NCBI RefSeq assembly: GCF_024172165.1
Contig: NZ_JAMZEB010000001.1
Coordinates: 124,001 to 188,000 of the forward strand
Reading direction: 5' to 3'
From: Nonomuraea thailandensis
Lineage (GTDB): Bacteria; Actinomycetota; Actinomycetes; Streptosporangiales; Streptosporangiaceae
DNA length: 64,000 nt
Position 1 is the first letter of the stretch. Each line of letters starts with the position of its first letter. The translations under genes were made by a program, and so were the position numbers. Shown here piece by piece: positions 56,203 to 64,000 of the stretch. A model generated the notes under the pieces. It had not been told where the DNA came from. It saw only the letters and a list, made by a program, of their open reading frames with translations, and did not search any database.

Positions 56203-57030
56203 TCAGCCGACGGTGATGGCGCGCTGCATTCGCCACAGCGAGGCGTGCAGGTGTCCGGCCAGATCCGCGGGCACACCCGCCTCCGCAGAGGCGGAGAGGA
56301 TGTTCTCCAGGCCGGTCGCCTGCATCGCGGGGTTGTACTCGTCGGGGACAGATTCGCTCACATTGGCGCCGGCGACCGTGATCGCAAGCATCTGCTCCAT
56401 CCAGGGCTGGAGCACCTCGCGCTTGAACGTCTCCAGGTCGCCGCCTTCCGACTGGACCAATGCCACGGCGTGGTCCGCCCCGGCGCTCATGCCGTACATG
56501 CCGCTGAGCGCGGCCATGTCATACAGCGCCGCAAATCCTGGGTCCTCGCCCACCCAATGAGGACGACCAACGGGACCGAGCACAGGGGCGACACGGTCGA
56601 ACACGTCCCGCGCACCGCTGTAGAGGATGAAGGCTCCCTCGCTACCCACCGTCGGAGGCACGGCCATGATCCCGCCCGCGAGGAAGCGCACCCCGTACCC
56701 CTCGAGCCACCCGGCGAGCTCGCGCGCCTGCCGTACAGAGCCGCTGGTGAGGTTGACGAGCATGCCGCCGGCCAGCTTCCGTATGGCCGGTCCGAGCGCC
56801 TCGCGGACACTGGCGTCGTCCAGCAGGCAAGTAACCGTAAGGCCGCCCGCCCCGATCGCCTCTTCCACGCTGGACGCCTCCCGCGCACCGCGCGCAACGA
56901 GATCGCCCGCTTTCCCGGACGTACGGTTCCAGACCGTCACCTCGCGACCGGCTGCGAGGAGCGAGCTGGCGAGCGCGCTTCCCATGGCTCCCAGACCGAG
57001 GATGCTGATTTGTTCATGCCGCATATTCAT
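56203..57030 (-). CDS. NAD(P)-dependent oxidoreductase, imine-reductase-like
   Basis: The 275-residue protein has the 6-phosphogluconate-dehydrogenase-type Rossmann fold: ISILGLGAMGSALASSLLAA, GREVTVWNRTSGKAGDLVAR with the NADPH-selective NRT-K, VRFLAGGIMAVPPTVGSEGA, then a helical C-terminal domain (GFAALYDMAALSGMYGMSAG, TGLENILSASAEAGVPADLA). These blocks fit actinobacterial imine reductases and beta-hydroxyacid dehydrogenases. In IREDs the usual catalytic Asp or Tyr lies in the C-terminal domain and cannot be fixed here. ATG 57030 has no strong ribosome site. It is co-transcribed with the HxlR gene. Confidence 0.88.
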   Translation of the reverse strand: MNMRHEQISILGLGAMGSALASSLLAAGREVTVWNRTSGKAGDLVARGAREASSVEEAIGAGGLTVTCLLDDASVREALGPAIRKLAGGMLVNLTSGSVRQARELAGWLEGYGVRFLAGGIMAVPPTVGSEGAFILYSGARDVFDRVAPVLGPVGRPHWVGEDPGFAALYDMAALSGMYGMSAGADHAVALVQSEGGDLETFKREVLQPWMEQMLAITVAGANVSESVPDEYNPAMQATGLENILSASAEAGVPADLAGHLHASLWRMQRAITVG

Positions 57031-57068
57031 GGGAACACTGTCGTCTCGGGTCGGTACGTGCCACAAGA

Positions 57069-57086
57069 ACGCACTTCGAAGTGCGT
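57069..57086. promoter_or_regulatory. perfect 18-bp palindrome before the imine-reductase operon
   Basis: ACGCACTTCGAAGTGCGT is its own reverse complement. It lies 39 bp upstream of ATG 57030, in the promoter zone, and is a good candidate operator for the HxlR regulator at 55803. Confidence 0.6.
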
Positions 57087-57117
57087 GGTTACCTGGAGGT
57101 TAGGGCTCCGGCCTTAC

Positions 57118-57527
57118 ATGGTGATCTTCACTGTTTGTAGGCGACTTGACGTTAGTAGTGGCTGGCTCGGGCGCGTGCTTGCTGATCTCATCCGCCTGTG
57201 GACCGCCTCGAGCCGCGCCGCCGATCCCGACACCCTGCGAGCCGCCTACGACGCCTGCCTGGGCTTCATCAAGATCCCGTACCTGTTCCTCGACGATCAG
57301 TCCGATCGAGGAGAGTACCGCTCCATGGCGTTGCGCCAGCTCGAACACGACCACGAACGTCTGCCGCCCGACTGGACACAGCAAGCACTCCGCACCGAGC
57401 CAGGGCCACCTTCGCCGGACTGGAAGAGTTTCAGCTGATCTTGTTCTCCAACGAGGTGGTCGCCGTCTGGAAGCGGACTGGTGATCGCGCTGAGGCCTGG
57501 CGGAAGTCTCGGCGACCACGGACGTGA
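57118..57527 (+). pseudogene. hypothetical protein, frame broken
   Basis: From ATG 57118 the reading is VIFTVCRRLDVSSGWLGRVL, ADLIRLWTASSRAADPDTLR, IKIPYLFLDDQSDRGEYRSM and LRQLEHDHERLPPDWTQ. Near 57405 a change of frame would give FAGLEEFQLILFSNEVVAVW, KRTGDRAEAWRKS. Both parts look protein-like, but I recognise no family. A scrap of a PIN-type toxin may follow on the minus strand (57530-57640, DHLVTRDDGFRRATPLLPS). Confidence 0.35.
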
Positions 57528-57716
57528 TCACATGATGCCTGCGGCATCGATCGCGCTAGCCATCAAGTCGCGAACGACAGACGGCAGCAGGGGAGTCGCC
57601 CGCCGAAACCCGTCGTCACGGGTGACGAGGTGATCGGCCGTGTCCACACCCCGAAACGACGACCCTGTCAAGCTCCGCAGCGGCGACGTAGCCAGGACGG
57701 CGATTGAGTTGCGAAG

Positions 57717-58163
57717 CTACTGCGGGGCTTGATGCGGCAGCTTGTCGATGCGCAACCGTCTCAGCCGCGACCTGATCGCCCCCTCACTCCGATCAAGGGC
57801 CGCCGCCAGCACCTTCACCGAAGCGTCCGGCCGGCCGGCGAGCTGCTGCAGTTTCTCGTCCTGCTCATCAGTCCAGCCGCAATACGCCTCGGCGTGCTCG
57901 AGCCGCTGCTGCTCGACCACCGAGATCCGGCTCCCGCCCGCCTGACCGCGTCTCGCCCTCACCAGCTCCATCAGGTCAGCCAGCAGACCGAGATCGGCAG
58001 CGGGCAGGCTGCCGCTCAGCACCGCCAGAGGAGCACCGTCGGCGTCACTGCCGTTAACCTCGATCGCCAGACGGCCGTCCGCCAGTCCACTCGCGGACAG
58101 CTCGTAGCATCGGCCGTGCTGCGTCAGCTGTACGCGCAGAGCGTTGTCCGAGCCGCCGTCCAC
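57717..58163 (-). CDS. conserved hypothetical with C-terminal HTH
   Basis: The 148-residue protein has an acidic beta-rich N-terminus (RVQLTQHGRCYELSASGLAD, LAVLSGSLPAADLGLLADLM) and a C-terminal SANT/HTH-like segment (YCGWTDEQDEKLQQLAGRPD, SVKVLAAALDRSEGAIRSRL, RRLRIDKLPH). GTG 58163 has AAGGAGG about 5 nt upstream, a strong ribosome site. It probably binds DNA. No named family. It lies at the left edge of the accessory block containing SSB. Confidence 0.6.
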   Translation of the reverse strand: MDGGSDNALRVQLTQHGRCYELSASGLADGRLAIEVNGSDADGAPLAVLSGSLPAADLGLLADLMELVRARRGQAGGSRISVVEQQRLEHAEAYCGWTDEQDEKLQQLAGRPDASVKVLAAALDRSEGAIRSRLRRLRIDKLPHQAPQ

Positions 58164-58633
58164 TGCTCCTCCTTACACGGCCTTTTCGCCGGGGCCATCC
58201 CACGATCACCTCACGCCGGTAAAGGCCGCCCCTCCGGTCCAGCAGCCGCAAACGTGAGCGCCGCACGCCCATTTTCGCACACAAAATCGAATCCGGAAGG
58301 GTCTCCGCCTCGAACGCTCCCGGGCCTTGCTGACCGAAGAGCGCCACCGGCGGGCCTGCCGCGAACGCTCAGCATCGCCAGCCTCGGGCCCGCCACCAGA
58401 GCGCCCGTGCGAGCGCGCACGACCTGCCACCCCAGGCCCGGTACGGGCGCCTGACACGGTGATCCACCCGGCGAAGATCGAGCACCCTCGGCAACAGGCA
58501 GGTCGTCAAGACGAAGCGCTCCCGCCGGACCCTTTTCACCCCGCAGCCGGGTGGGTGGCCACCCCGCGTCCCGGCACAGTCACCCTCGCAGTCGTACGGT
58601 CGTCCCGCAACCAAGCGGCGCAACCCCGCGCAA
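58164..58633. other. 470-bp gap without a gene
   Basis: GC-rich spacer. Translations on both strands are Arg/Pro-rich shadows. It leads into the regulatory module at 58634. Confidence 0.4.
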
Positions 58634-58704
58634 GCAAGATCTTTTCCACGCGGGAACCCGCCACCTCGGCCCCCCTCACCGACCCCGCGCGGAAAACATC
58701 TTGC
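58634..58704 (+). promoter_or_regulatory. conserved regulatory module, diverged copy B
   Basis: GCAAGATCTTTTCCACGCGG (from 58634, plus one G to 58654) and the arm 58684-58704 ending GGAAAACATCTTGC are inverted repeats matching at 19 of 21 positions, separated by 29 bp. The half-sites AGATCTTTT and AAAACATCT are those of copies A and C, but here the arms are longer and further apart. The next gene starts at 58812. Confidence 0.55.
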
Positions 58705-58811
58705 TCACGCGGGGCCGCTCGGTTGCCCTCCTCCCTCCCGCCTGCGTGGTCTCCCGCACCGGAACACGAAGCGGCCACCCCCCGGAGGCCGCGGACGGAA
58801 GGGACCCCTCG

Positions 58812-59003
58812 ATGAAGCGCCTCACCCTCGGCATCCCCCCGTACGCCACCGACGTCACCGCCTGCTCCCGCTGCGGAAACCCGGTCCTGCTGCAAGACAG
58901 CTGGCCCCTGCACGGCGGCGGCCGGATCTGCCCCGACTGCGTGGCCGAAGCCGTCCAAGCGCACCAGCTCACGGCGGCCACCCACCGCGACCTCCCGTCC
59001 TGA
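58812..59003 (+). CDS. small zinc-ribbon protein, 63 residues
   Basis: The product reads [20 protein letters not shown], then [20 protein letters not shown] and a helical tail. Two CxxC knuckles (CSRC and CPDC) spaced about 25 residues form a probable zinc ribbon. ATG 58812 follows GGAAGGGACC at about 10 nt. It precedes the SSB gene by 94 bp on the same strand, and both may belong to an accessory operon read from module B. Confidence 0.7.
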   Translation: MKRLTLGIPPYATDVTACSRCGNPVLLQDSWPLHGGGRICPDCVAEAVQAHQLTAATHRDLPS

Positions 59004-59097
59004 CCCCTCGCCCCGGGGGCGGGACGACCCGTACCGCCCCCATCGAGGCATCGAGACCCCTGCCGATCCGATCCACATCCAGCGAAGGAGAACCACC

Positions 59098-59598
59098 ATG
59101 GCCAACGACATCGTCATCACCCTCACCGGCAACCTCACCGACGACCCCGAACTGCGCTTCACCCCGACCGGAGACGCCGTCGCCCGCTTCCGCGTCGCCT
59201 CCTCCCCGCGCTACCTCGACCGCCAGAGCAGCCAATGGAAGGACGGCCGCCCGCTCTACATGACCTGCAGCGTGTGGCGCCAGCAGGCCGAGCACGTCGC
59301 CGAGTCGCTGCAGCGCGGCATGCGGGTCATCGTGGAAGGCCGCCTCAAGCAGCGCACCTACGACACCGCCGAAGGCGACAAGCGCACCGTCTACGAACTC
59401 GAGGTCATCGAAGTAGGCCCGTCGCTGCGCAACGCCACGGCAAGGGTCACCCCAGCCAAGAACGGCCGCACGCCCGCGCCCGCCCCCACCGAAGACCCGT
59501 GGGCCGGCGCCTTCACCGAGCGCCCGGACACCGAGCCCGCCCTGGCCGCCACCGCATCCGGTGACGGCTCCAGCACGGACGCCGAACCGCACCTGTGA
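59098..59598 (+). CDS. ssb: single-stranded DNA-binding protein
   Basis: The 166-residue protein has a complete OB fold: [97 protein letters not shown]. The tail is Ala/Pro-rich and ends DAEPHL rather than the acidic DDIPF-type tip of the replicative SSB, so it is an accessory paralogue, as often found on actinomycete plasmids and integrative elements. GAAGGAG lies about 8 nt before ATG 59098. Confidence 0.95.
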   Translation: MANDIVITLTGNLTDDPELRFTPTGDAVARFRVASSPRYLDRQSSQWKDGRPLYMTCSVWRQQAEHVAESLQRGMRVIVEGRLKQRTYDTAEGDKRTVYELEVIEVGPSLRNATARVTPAKNGRTPAPAPTEDPWAGAFTERPDTEPALAATASGDGSSTDAEPHL

Positions 59599-59684
59599 CC
59601 ACCACCCGGTGGGCGGAACCCCTGGCGTTCCGCCCACCGGACCACCCCTCCCGACCCCTGGCAGTTCATGTGAAGGACGATCTC

Positions 59685-59975
59685 ATGCACCCGGACGCGT
59701 TAACCCGCCGCGCACGACGGCACGGCTGGACCGTCGAAACCGCCGCCGGACCCGTGCTCACACTGCGGCGCCACTCCTGGCGCCTGGAGATAGCCTTCGC
59801 CGGCGACGCCCCCCGCAGCGCCCGCATCACCGGCCCAGACGATCAGGGCAGCCGGCCCGTCAACCTACGCTCGATCAACGCCCTGCTGCGAGCCGAACCG
59901 CATGAGCTCGCCCGAAACGCCGCGGCGGCGATCGTGGGGGAGCGCCCCAGCCGTGCGCACAACCCCGACCCGTAA
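59685..59975 (+). CDS. hypothetical protein, 96 residues
   Basis: The protein starts HPDALTRRARRHGWTVETAA and continues with strands (PVLTLRRHSWRLEIAFAGDA, ARITGPDDQGSRPVNLRSIN) and a helix (ALLRAEPHELARNAAAAIVG). GAAGGA lies 7 nt before ATG 59685. It follows SSB by 86 bp and may share its operon. No family recognised. Confidence 0.6.
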   Translation: MHPDALTRRARRHGWTVETAAGPVLTLRRHSWRLEIAFAGDAPRSARITGPDDQGSRPVNLRSINALLRAEPHELARNAAAAIVGERPSRAHNPDP

Positions 59976-61170
59976 CAGCCGCCTCCCACCCGAGCGACTC
60001 GCCCTCCCTCTGCCCCCGGGACAGCTGGACCGCCTGCCAGCGGCACCAACCGGCTGCACAAAAACCGATGATCCGGACCGGTCCCCGAGGCGCGGCCCTG
60101 TCCCGCCGCACCCGGTGCCCGCCCTCCTCTATCCGCGCGCAGGGCGCTCGCTGCGCTCGCGTCCCGCAGGGATCGGCCTGGCGGCCGCCCCTGCGCGCGG
60201 GCGCTCGTCTCGCCGGCCAGAAGACTCCGCTAGCGCTCCGCTTCTGGCCGGCGATCCTCGCGCCACCCCCACCACCCCGCCACACCCGACCACCCCCACC
60301 CCGCGAAGACGGCGTCCTGCAGACTGCGCCCCCCCGCACCAGCCAACCCGCCAGCCGGTCACAGGCCGCGGCAGGACAGACACAGGCACCAGGCGCACCT
60401 CGTCGCGCTTGCCATCCACCCCACACACACCCACACCTGACCGGTGCGAGCGGCGATGGGGACATCCTCAACACTCAGGCAGACGCCCACCTCAGCCTGG
60501 GCGCCGCTGTAGAGCAAGACCAAGACAAAGGCCGCGTCCCCGGGACGCCGCAACGGTCGGGCGGCGCGTTCAAGCGTGCTCCACCAGCAGGCCGCTCAGC
60601 TCGCCCGGTCACGGCATGCGCACCCGCTTGACCTCCAGCCGCCGCCCCGCGCCATATCCGTGCGTCAGCTCAAACGCGGGAGCGCCTGGCCGATCGACAC
60701 CGGCACGGCCCGGCGCCACCGCACCTGCCGCCTGCAGGCACTGAGCGCGGCCTCGCCGCCGACGACGCCACCGAGGTGCGTGACCCCATGCCCCCGCTGG
60801 ACCAGCCAGGCCACGTAACCGGGGCAGCCGATCATTGAGCGCTCGCCAAGGTCGCATCGCGCCAGAAAACGCTCGATCGCGGCCCCCGCCCGCCCGGACG
60901 CCGCCCGCACCTCCTCCGGTCCACCACCCGGCAGCCCGGCCGCCGTAACGCCGCCCGGGACGCCGGCAAAGGAGCCGATCCGCCACCGAGCACGCACCAA
61001 CCTGCCGCCATCGCGTCTCCCTCTCATCGGCTGAGCCTGGCGGGGGGCGGCGGGGGCGGCGCCGACCTCACCCCCGGGGAGTCCCAGCGTTCGGTCCTGT
61101 GCCAGCTCCTCCGGCCGCGAGCGGCCGAGGGCGCACGCAGCACCCGGGCCAGCACGCGGCACCCCCGATC
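59976..61170. other. about 1.2 kb without a supported gene; one strong hairpin
   Basis: GC-rich DNA with low-information frames. GCCGGCCAGAAG (60212-60223) and CTTCTGGCCGGC (60241-60252) form a perfect 12-bp stem with a 17-nt loop. Minus-strand residues around 60700-60900 (e.g. GCPGYVAWLVQRGHGVTHLG) look slightly protein-like but lie in a frame without a usable start. Confidence 0.4.
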
Positions 61171-61364
61171 CGGCTTCGCAGCCTGCGTCACGGCGGCGCG
61201 CCCCGCAACCGGCCTCTCGCCCCGCCCCTCAGGGCTGCCCTCCTCACCCAGCTAGGGCGGGGCGAGCCCGGCCTGTCCCACAGATCTTTTGCTGACGCAA
61301 AACATCTTGGACCAGGCCGAACCGGCCGGTGGCCGGGGCCGCTACGCCGCACCGCCGACGGCTC
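61171..61364 (+). promoter_or_regulatory. conserved non-coding module, copy C
   Basis: AGATCTTTTGC (61282-61292), TGAC, GCAAAACATCT (61297-61307) and CGCCGCACCGCCGACGGCTC (61345-61364) repeat copy A with identical spacing. A looser block CGGCTTCGCAGCCTGCG at 61171 corresponds to 26416. The next gene starts at 61465, about 158 bp after the core, as in copy A. Confidence 0.65.
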
Positions 61365-61464
61365 GCTGCCGGACGAGGGCAAGCCCGCCGCCTCGGCCCC
61401 CGGGCCCTCACCACCGCCCTCCTCCGGCAGCCCCGTCCACCGACGCAAGAAAGGACCGTCCGCC

Positions 61465-62058
61465 ATGCTGCCTGAGGTGAAGGCGTACTACGACGCCCTC
61501 GACGACCGCAACCACCGCATCGAAGCCGACCGCGTCCGCGCCGCACACCCGGTTCCGGCCTGGGACCCCACCACGTCCCCCGACAAGGTCGCCGCCTACT
61601 TCGAGGCGGAGGACCGGCACAACGCCGCCCTGCGCGAGCTGGAGCGAGCGCGCAAGCGGACCCAGGCCGACGCCTACCAGACGCTGCTCGCCTCGGAGGA
61701 CCCGCTGGTGCGCTTCCTGGTCACCGACCCGGAAGTGCAGGCCTACCCCCGGCACGCGGAGATCGCGCTCAAGGCCCTGCCGATGACGCGAGAGGAGATG
61801 GAGGAGTTCGGCGAGCGCCAGGACTGGTGCCACGAGTACGGACGGCTGCTGGAACGCGCACAGGCCGCCGGCGTCCTGCCCCCACCGCTCCCGGACCTCG
61901 CCGACATCGAGCCGCTGATCCGCGAGGTCGCGAACCTGACCGACCTGAGCGAGCGCCGCCTGCGCGCCATCGTCAACAAGCACCTCCCCGACATCCTCGC
62001 CAGCGCCGAGGCCACGGACACGCAGCCGGCCCACCCGAACCCGCCGGCGACCGCGTAG
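61465..62058 (+). CDS. hypothetical helical protein
   Basis: The 197-residue protein is helix-rich and charged: LPEVKAYYDALDDRNHRIEA, DKVAAYFEAEDRHNAALREL, ERARKRTQADAYQTLLASED, MTREEMEEFGERQDWCHEYG, and LIREVANLTDLSERRLRAIV. No domain recognised; parts may form a coiled coil. GAAAGGA lies 9 nt before ATG 61465. It is the gene controlled by module C. Confidence 0.65.
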   Translation: MLPEVKAYYDALDDRNHRIEADRVRAAHPVPAWDPTTSPDKVAAYFEAEDRHNAALRELERARKRTQADAYQTLLASEDPLVRFLVTDPEVQAYPRHAEIALKALPMTREEMEEFGERQDWCHEYGRLLERAQAAGVLPPPLPDLADIEPLIREVANLTDLSERRLRAIVNKHLPDILASAEATDTQPAHPNPPATA

Positions 62059-62260
62059 GCCCACGCCATCCCGGAGGTGGCGGGCGTAGCACGTCCGCCA
62101 CCTCCACCCCCGGCGAAGGAGCCGAGCACCGAACAGCAGCTCCGCCGCGCGGGCGGGCACCCCGCTGGAGTGCCGCCAACTGCCCGAGGCCGCCCGCTCC
62201 AGCACACTCCCACCTCCGTAGCGCCCTGAACACGCGCACACCACACGCGAAGGAGTACCC

Positions 62261-62527
62261 GTGCAGCCCAACCGCCTTATCGCCTGCGTTCGCTGCCCCA
62301 TGCTGCGCGTTGAGCCAGCACAGCGCCGACGCCTCGAACAGATCGCCCGGAACCTGCGCGACCGCATCGAGGAAGCCCGCATCAACGGCTGGCTCGGCGA
62401 AGTCCAAGGACTACAAATCAGTCTCGACGCCGCCGGCCGCAAGCTCGCCGCCCTCCAACGGCCGCCCGCAGACAGCCGTCCGCGCCCGTCTCTGGGTATG
62501 CCGATCATTTCCGGAGAGCGCCGATGA
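62261..62527 (+). CDS. free-standing recombinase C-terminal domain, 88 residues
   Basis: The product reads LIACVRCPMLRVEPAQRRRL, EQIARNLRDRIEEARINGWL, GEVQGLQISLDAAGRKLAAL and ends near SLGMPII. It matches the tail of the large recombinase at 22005-22235 (CVRCPVLR, RLEEIRDNL, EGWLGEAEGL, NLGMP). The catalytic domain is absent. GTG 62261 has AAGGAG about 7 nt upstream, and the stop overlaps the next start (ATGA), so it seems expressed on its own. Either a fossil of a similar recombinase or a recruited DNA- or protein-binding module. Confidence 0.75.
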   Translation: MQPNRLIACVRCPMLRVEPAQRRRLEQIARNLRDRIEEARINGWLGEVQGLQISLDAAGRKLAALQRPPADSRPRPSLGMPIISGERR

Positions 62528-62688
62528 CCTGCAAGAGCGGCGCAGCCCGCGAGTTGATCTCCGTAGTTCGGAAAGATGCTGCTGGCCTGGTGGAACTCAC
62601 CGCCAGACGCGTTCGCGCCCGCGGCCGCGAGGTGGAGATCGAACGCCTTAGCGGGCACCTGCCCCGCGTCCTGAAGGCGGCCCCATGA
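62524..62688 (+). CDS. small basic helical protein, 54 residues
   Basis: ATG 62524 overlaps the previous stop (ATGA). The product reads TCKSGAARELISVVRKDAAG, LVELTARRVRARGREVEIER, LSGHLPRVLKAAP. It is basic and mostly helical. Coupling to the 62261 gene and the even codon pattern suggest it is real. No family known to me. Confidence 0.5.
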   Translation: MTCKSGAARELISVVRKDAAGLVELTARRVRARGREVEIERLSGHLPRVLKAAP

Positions 62689-62699
62689 CTGCCGCAGGT

Positions 62700-63317
62700 T
62701 CAGCTGTGGTGCTGGAGGTATTGAAGCCACTCACGCACCAAGGCGCGCTCCCGGTCATCTAAGTCTGCCCTATTCGATTGCTGCACACGTTCGACTTGCC
62801 CCTCCATGTAAAGGCATATCGACGGCACTCGCCACAGCTCGGGCACCATGATGCTGGTTACGCCAGATTGATAGGTGGTGCCCTGTACCGGGACGTGTCC
62901 GTCCAGCGAGCACATCCTGAATTCTGGCCTCCCGGCACCGGACCCCAGCAGGCCCGTTTCGGCCCCGGCACCGGCCAGGTCCCACTCCTTGAGCAACCGC
63001 ACACGCCGCCACCGGCTTGTGTCGTAACCATCCTCATCGTCGTCGCCCTCCGGTACACCCAGGAGGAACTCGCGATCCGGACCGAACAACCCGTGCTCTA
63101 CGGCCAGGGCGAACCAACCCGTGTTGGCCTGCTCCACCAAGCCTGGCGTCTCCTCATCCACCCAGCCGTCCACCCAAGCGTCGCGCCGACCATCCGTCGG
63201 CCCGCACGTTGCCAGGAGCCCCACCGCCGTCAGGGGCGGTGGGCCTGCCGGCACCTCGCCGGGCAGCAACTGCAGGCCAGCAGCGCGCAGCAGCGTCGCC
63301 ACCCTCTGTTCATCCAC
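62700..63317 (-). CDS. hypothetical protein
   Basis: The 205-residue frame from GTG 63317 reads DEQRVATLLRAAGLQLLPGE, TDGRRDAWVDGWVDEETPGL, ALAVEHGLFGPDREFLLGVP, EFRMCSLDGHVPVQGTTYQS and ALVREWLQYLQHHS. It looks like a globular acidic protein, with no recognised domain. It faces the 62524 gene with an 11-bp gap. The minus-strand frame is better supported than the overlapping plus-strand frame, which is a poor Arg/Pro-rich reading. Confidence 0.55.
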   Translation of the reverse strand: MDEQRVATLLRAAGLQLLPGEVPAGPPPLTAVGLLATCGPTDGRRDAWVDGWVDEETPGLVEQANTGWFALAVEHGLFGPDREFLLGVPEGDDDEDGYDTSRWRRVRLLKEWDLAGAGAETGLLGSGAGRPEFRMCSLDGHVPVQGTTYQSGVTSIMVPELWRVPSICLYMEGQVERVQQSNRADLDDRERALVREWLQYLQHHS

Positions 63318-63438
63318 GGCTGTCGCCCTTCATCCTCTCAGCATCGCCCCAACGATTCGAGATCATCTCGCATTCGTCCAGCGCCAGCCTCGCTTAGTCC
63401 GGAAAAGACTCTCCTGCTCGCTGTGCGGCCTGGCCTCG

Positions 63439-64000
63439 ATGGACGACCTGCTCCTGGCGGCCGCACTGCGCCCGCAACTGGCCGCCGACTACGGGCGGGC
63501 GGAGGCCGAGCTTGGGCACCGCTTCACGCACAAGCTCTCCATGGGGGAGATCCTCACCGGCCTGCGCGCCGCCCGCCTGCACGCTCGGCGCGATCCCGCC
63601 GCCCGCGAGGCCGTGACGGCGCTGGGGGAGATGGCCCGCGAGCACATCGCGGCCACGCGGGCCCAGGCCGTACGGGACAAGGGCGTCCAGCCGTGGAGCG
63701 AACAGCAGATCGACGATCGGGCCAGGGCCCACACGGGCGCCATCCTCGCCTGCGCGCACCGGGTTCTGGACCTGGTCGCGCGCTTCCCCGCCAGGACCTC
63801 CGCCGGCTTCGAGACGCCGACCGGCATGCCGTCTGGCCGGCGGCGTGACAGCGGGCGGTCGTGGAATCGAACCTCGACTAACGCCATCCGAGGCGGCTCC
63901 GCCTCCATGCCGGCGCCATCCCCGCATGAAGGAGCATGCCATGAAGGACATCGATCTCACGAAGCTCGCCGGTCCCCTGATCGGTCACGCGGTTCGCGTC
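63439..64000 (+). CDS. hypothetical helical protein, open to the window end
   Basis: From ATG 63439 the reading is DDLLLAAALRPQLAADYGRA, EAELGHRFTHKLSMGEILTG, LRAARLHARRDPAAREAVTA, MAREHIAATRAQAVRDKGVQ and ARAHTGAILACAHRVLDLVA. A CSLCG pair lies just before the ATG in the same frame, so the true start may be upstream. The protein-like character fades after about 63830, but no stop is met before 64000. A frameshift near the end is possible. No family recognised. Confidence 0.45.
   Translation, partial: MDDLLLAAALRPQLAADYGRAEAELGHRFTHKLSMGEILTGLRAARLHARRDPAAREAVTALGEMAREHIAATRAQAVRDKGVQPWSEQQIDDRARAHTGAILACAHRVLDLVARFPARTSAGFETPTGMPSGRRRDSGRSWNRTSTNAIRGGSASMPAPSPHEGACHEGHRSHEARRSPDRSRGSR
63941..64000 (+). 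CDS. start of a gene cut by the window end
   Basis: ATG 63941 follows a strong GAAGGAG (63928-63934) at 6 nt. The first residues are KDIDLTKLAGPLIGHAVRV. It lies in a different frame from the preceding open reading. Nothing can be said about its function. Confidence 0.5.
   Translation, partial: MKDIDLTKLAGPLIGHAVRV

Noticed and set aside
60212..60252. The 12-bp hairpin as a CRISPR repeat or riboswitch
   Set aside because: It occurs once, with no spaced copies and no adjacent gene start; a terminator or chance GC hairpin is simpler.
62778..63848. A 356-residue plus-strand reading
   Set aside because: The first half opposes a better minus-strand gene, and the second half is an out-of-frame copy of the helical protein starting at 63439.

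Overview
The DNA is GC-rich, with GTG and TTG starts, purine-rich ribosome sites, lipobox proteins, an Lsr2 nucleoid protein, ECF sigma, HxlR, RacP and DUF6192 families. This points to a filamentous actinomycete, probably Streptosporangiaceae (Nonomuraea-like). I read this from codon style and family content only. No rRNA, tRNA or CRISPR array was seen. The window is an accessory, heavily rearranged region: about one third is insertion sequence (IS) or recombinase DNA and many genes are broken.

Layout. 0-2 kb: frameshifted IS110 and an IS5-type transposase. 2.7 kb: Lsr2. 4.2-11.8 kb: a glycan-use locus made of a sulfatase remnant, a frameshifted GH154 (DUF2264) hydrolase, a DeoR/LacI hybrid regulator, a sugar ABC importer (binding lipoprotein and two permeases) and a 2-hydroxyacid dehydrogenase. 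A shared operator motif lies before the hydrolase and before the importer. 12-18.5 kb: HxlR regulator, dead integrase, a small secreted peptide, an acetyltransferase, an ECF sigma factor with a membrane partner, and a truncated IS5. 18.5-23.8 kb: two coupled large tyrosine recombinases carrying an AlbA_2/Schlafen-type gene. 23.9-30 kb: RacP, DUF6192 and AfsR remnants, an FAD monooxygenase, and an oxidoreductase/HxlR divergent pair.

30.1-38 kb is a nest. An ISL3 element with 20-bp ends and an 8-bp target repeat is split by about 6.15 kb. The insert holds a degenerate tyrosine-recombinase gene overlapping a DDE transposase gene, a divergent HTH gene, a coiled-coil gene, a lipoprotein and a complete IS5 element. 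38.7-42.8 kb: a secreted FN3-LamG gene split by two IS701-type elements stacked at one CTAG site. 43-47 kb: a GRAM protein plus IS3, IS5 and TniA-like remnants. 47.5-50.3 kb: GlxA-type regulator and a sugar MFS transporter. 50.3-57 kb: KfrA-like remnant, an IS30 with 71-bp perfect inverted repeats, a TIM-barrel-like protein, a Tn3 remnant with its resolvase, and an HxlR/imine-reductase pair.

57.7-64 kb looks like plasmid or integrative-element accessory DNA: a Zn-ribbon peptide, SSB, small unknown genes and a free-standing copy of the C-terminal domain of the 22-kb recombinase. A conserved 83-bp non-coding module with a palindromic core (AGATCTTTTGC / GCAAAACATCT) occurs at 26.5 and 61.3 kb, and a diverged version occurs at 58.65 kb. 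Each copy lies 105-160 bp before a plus-strand gene and may mark a shared regulon.
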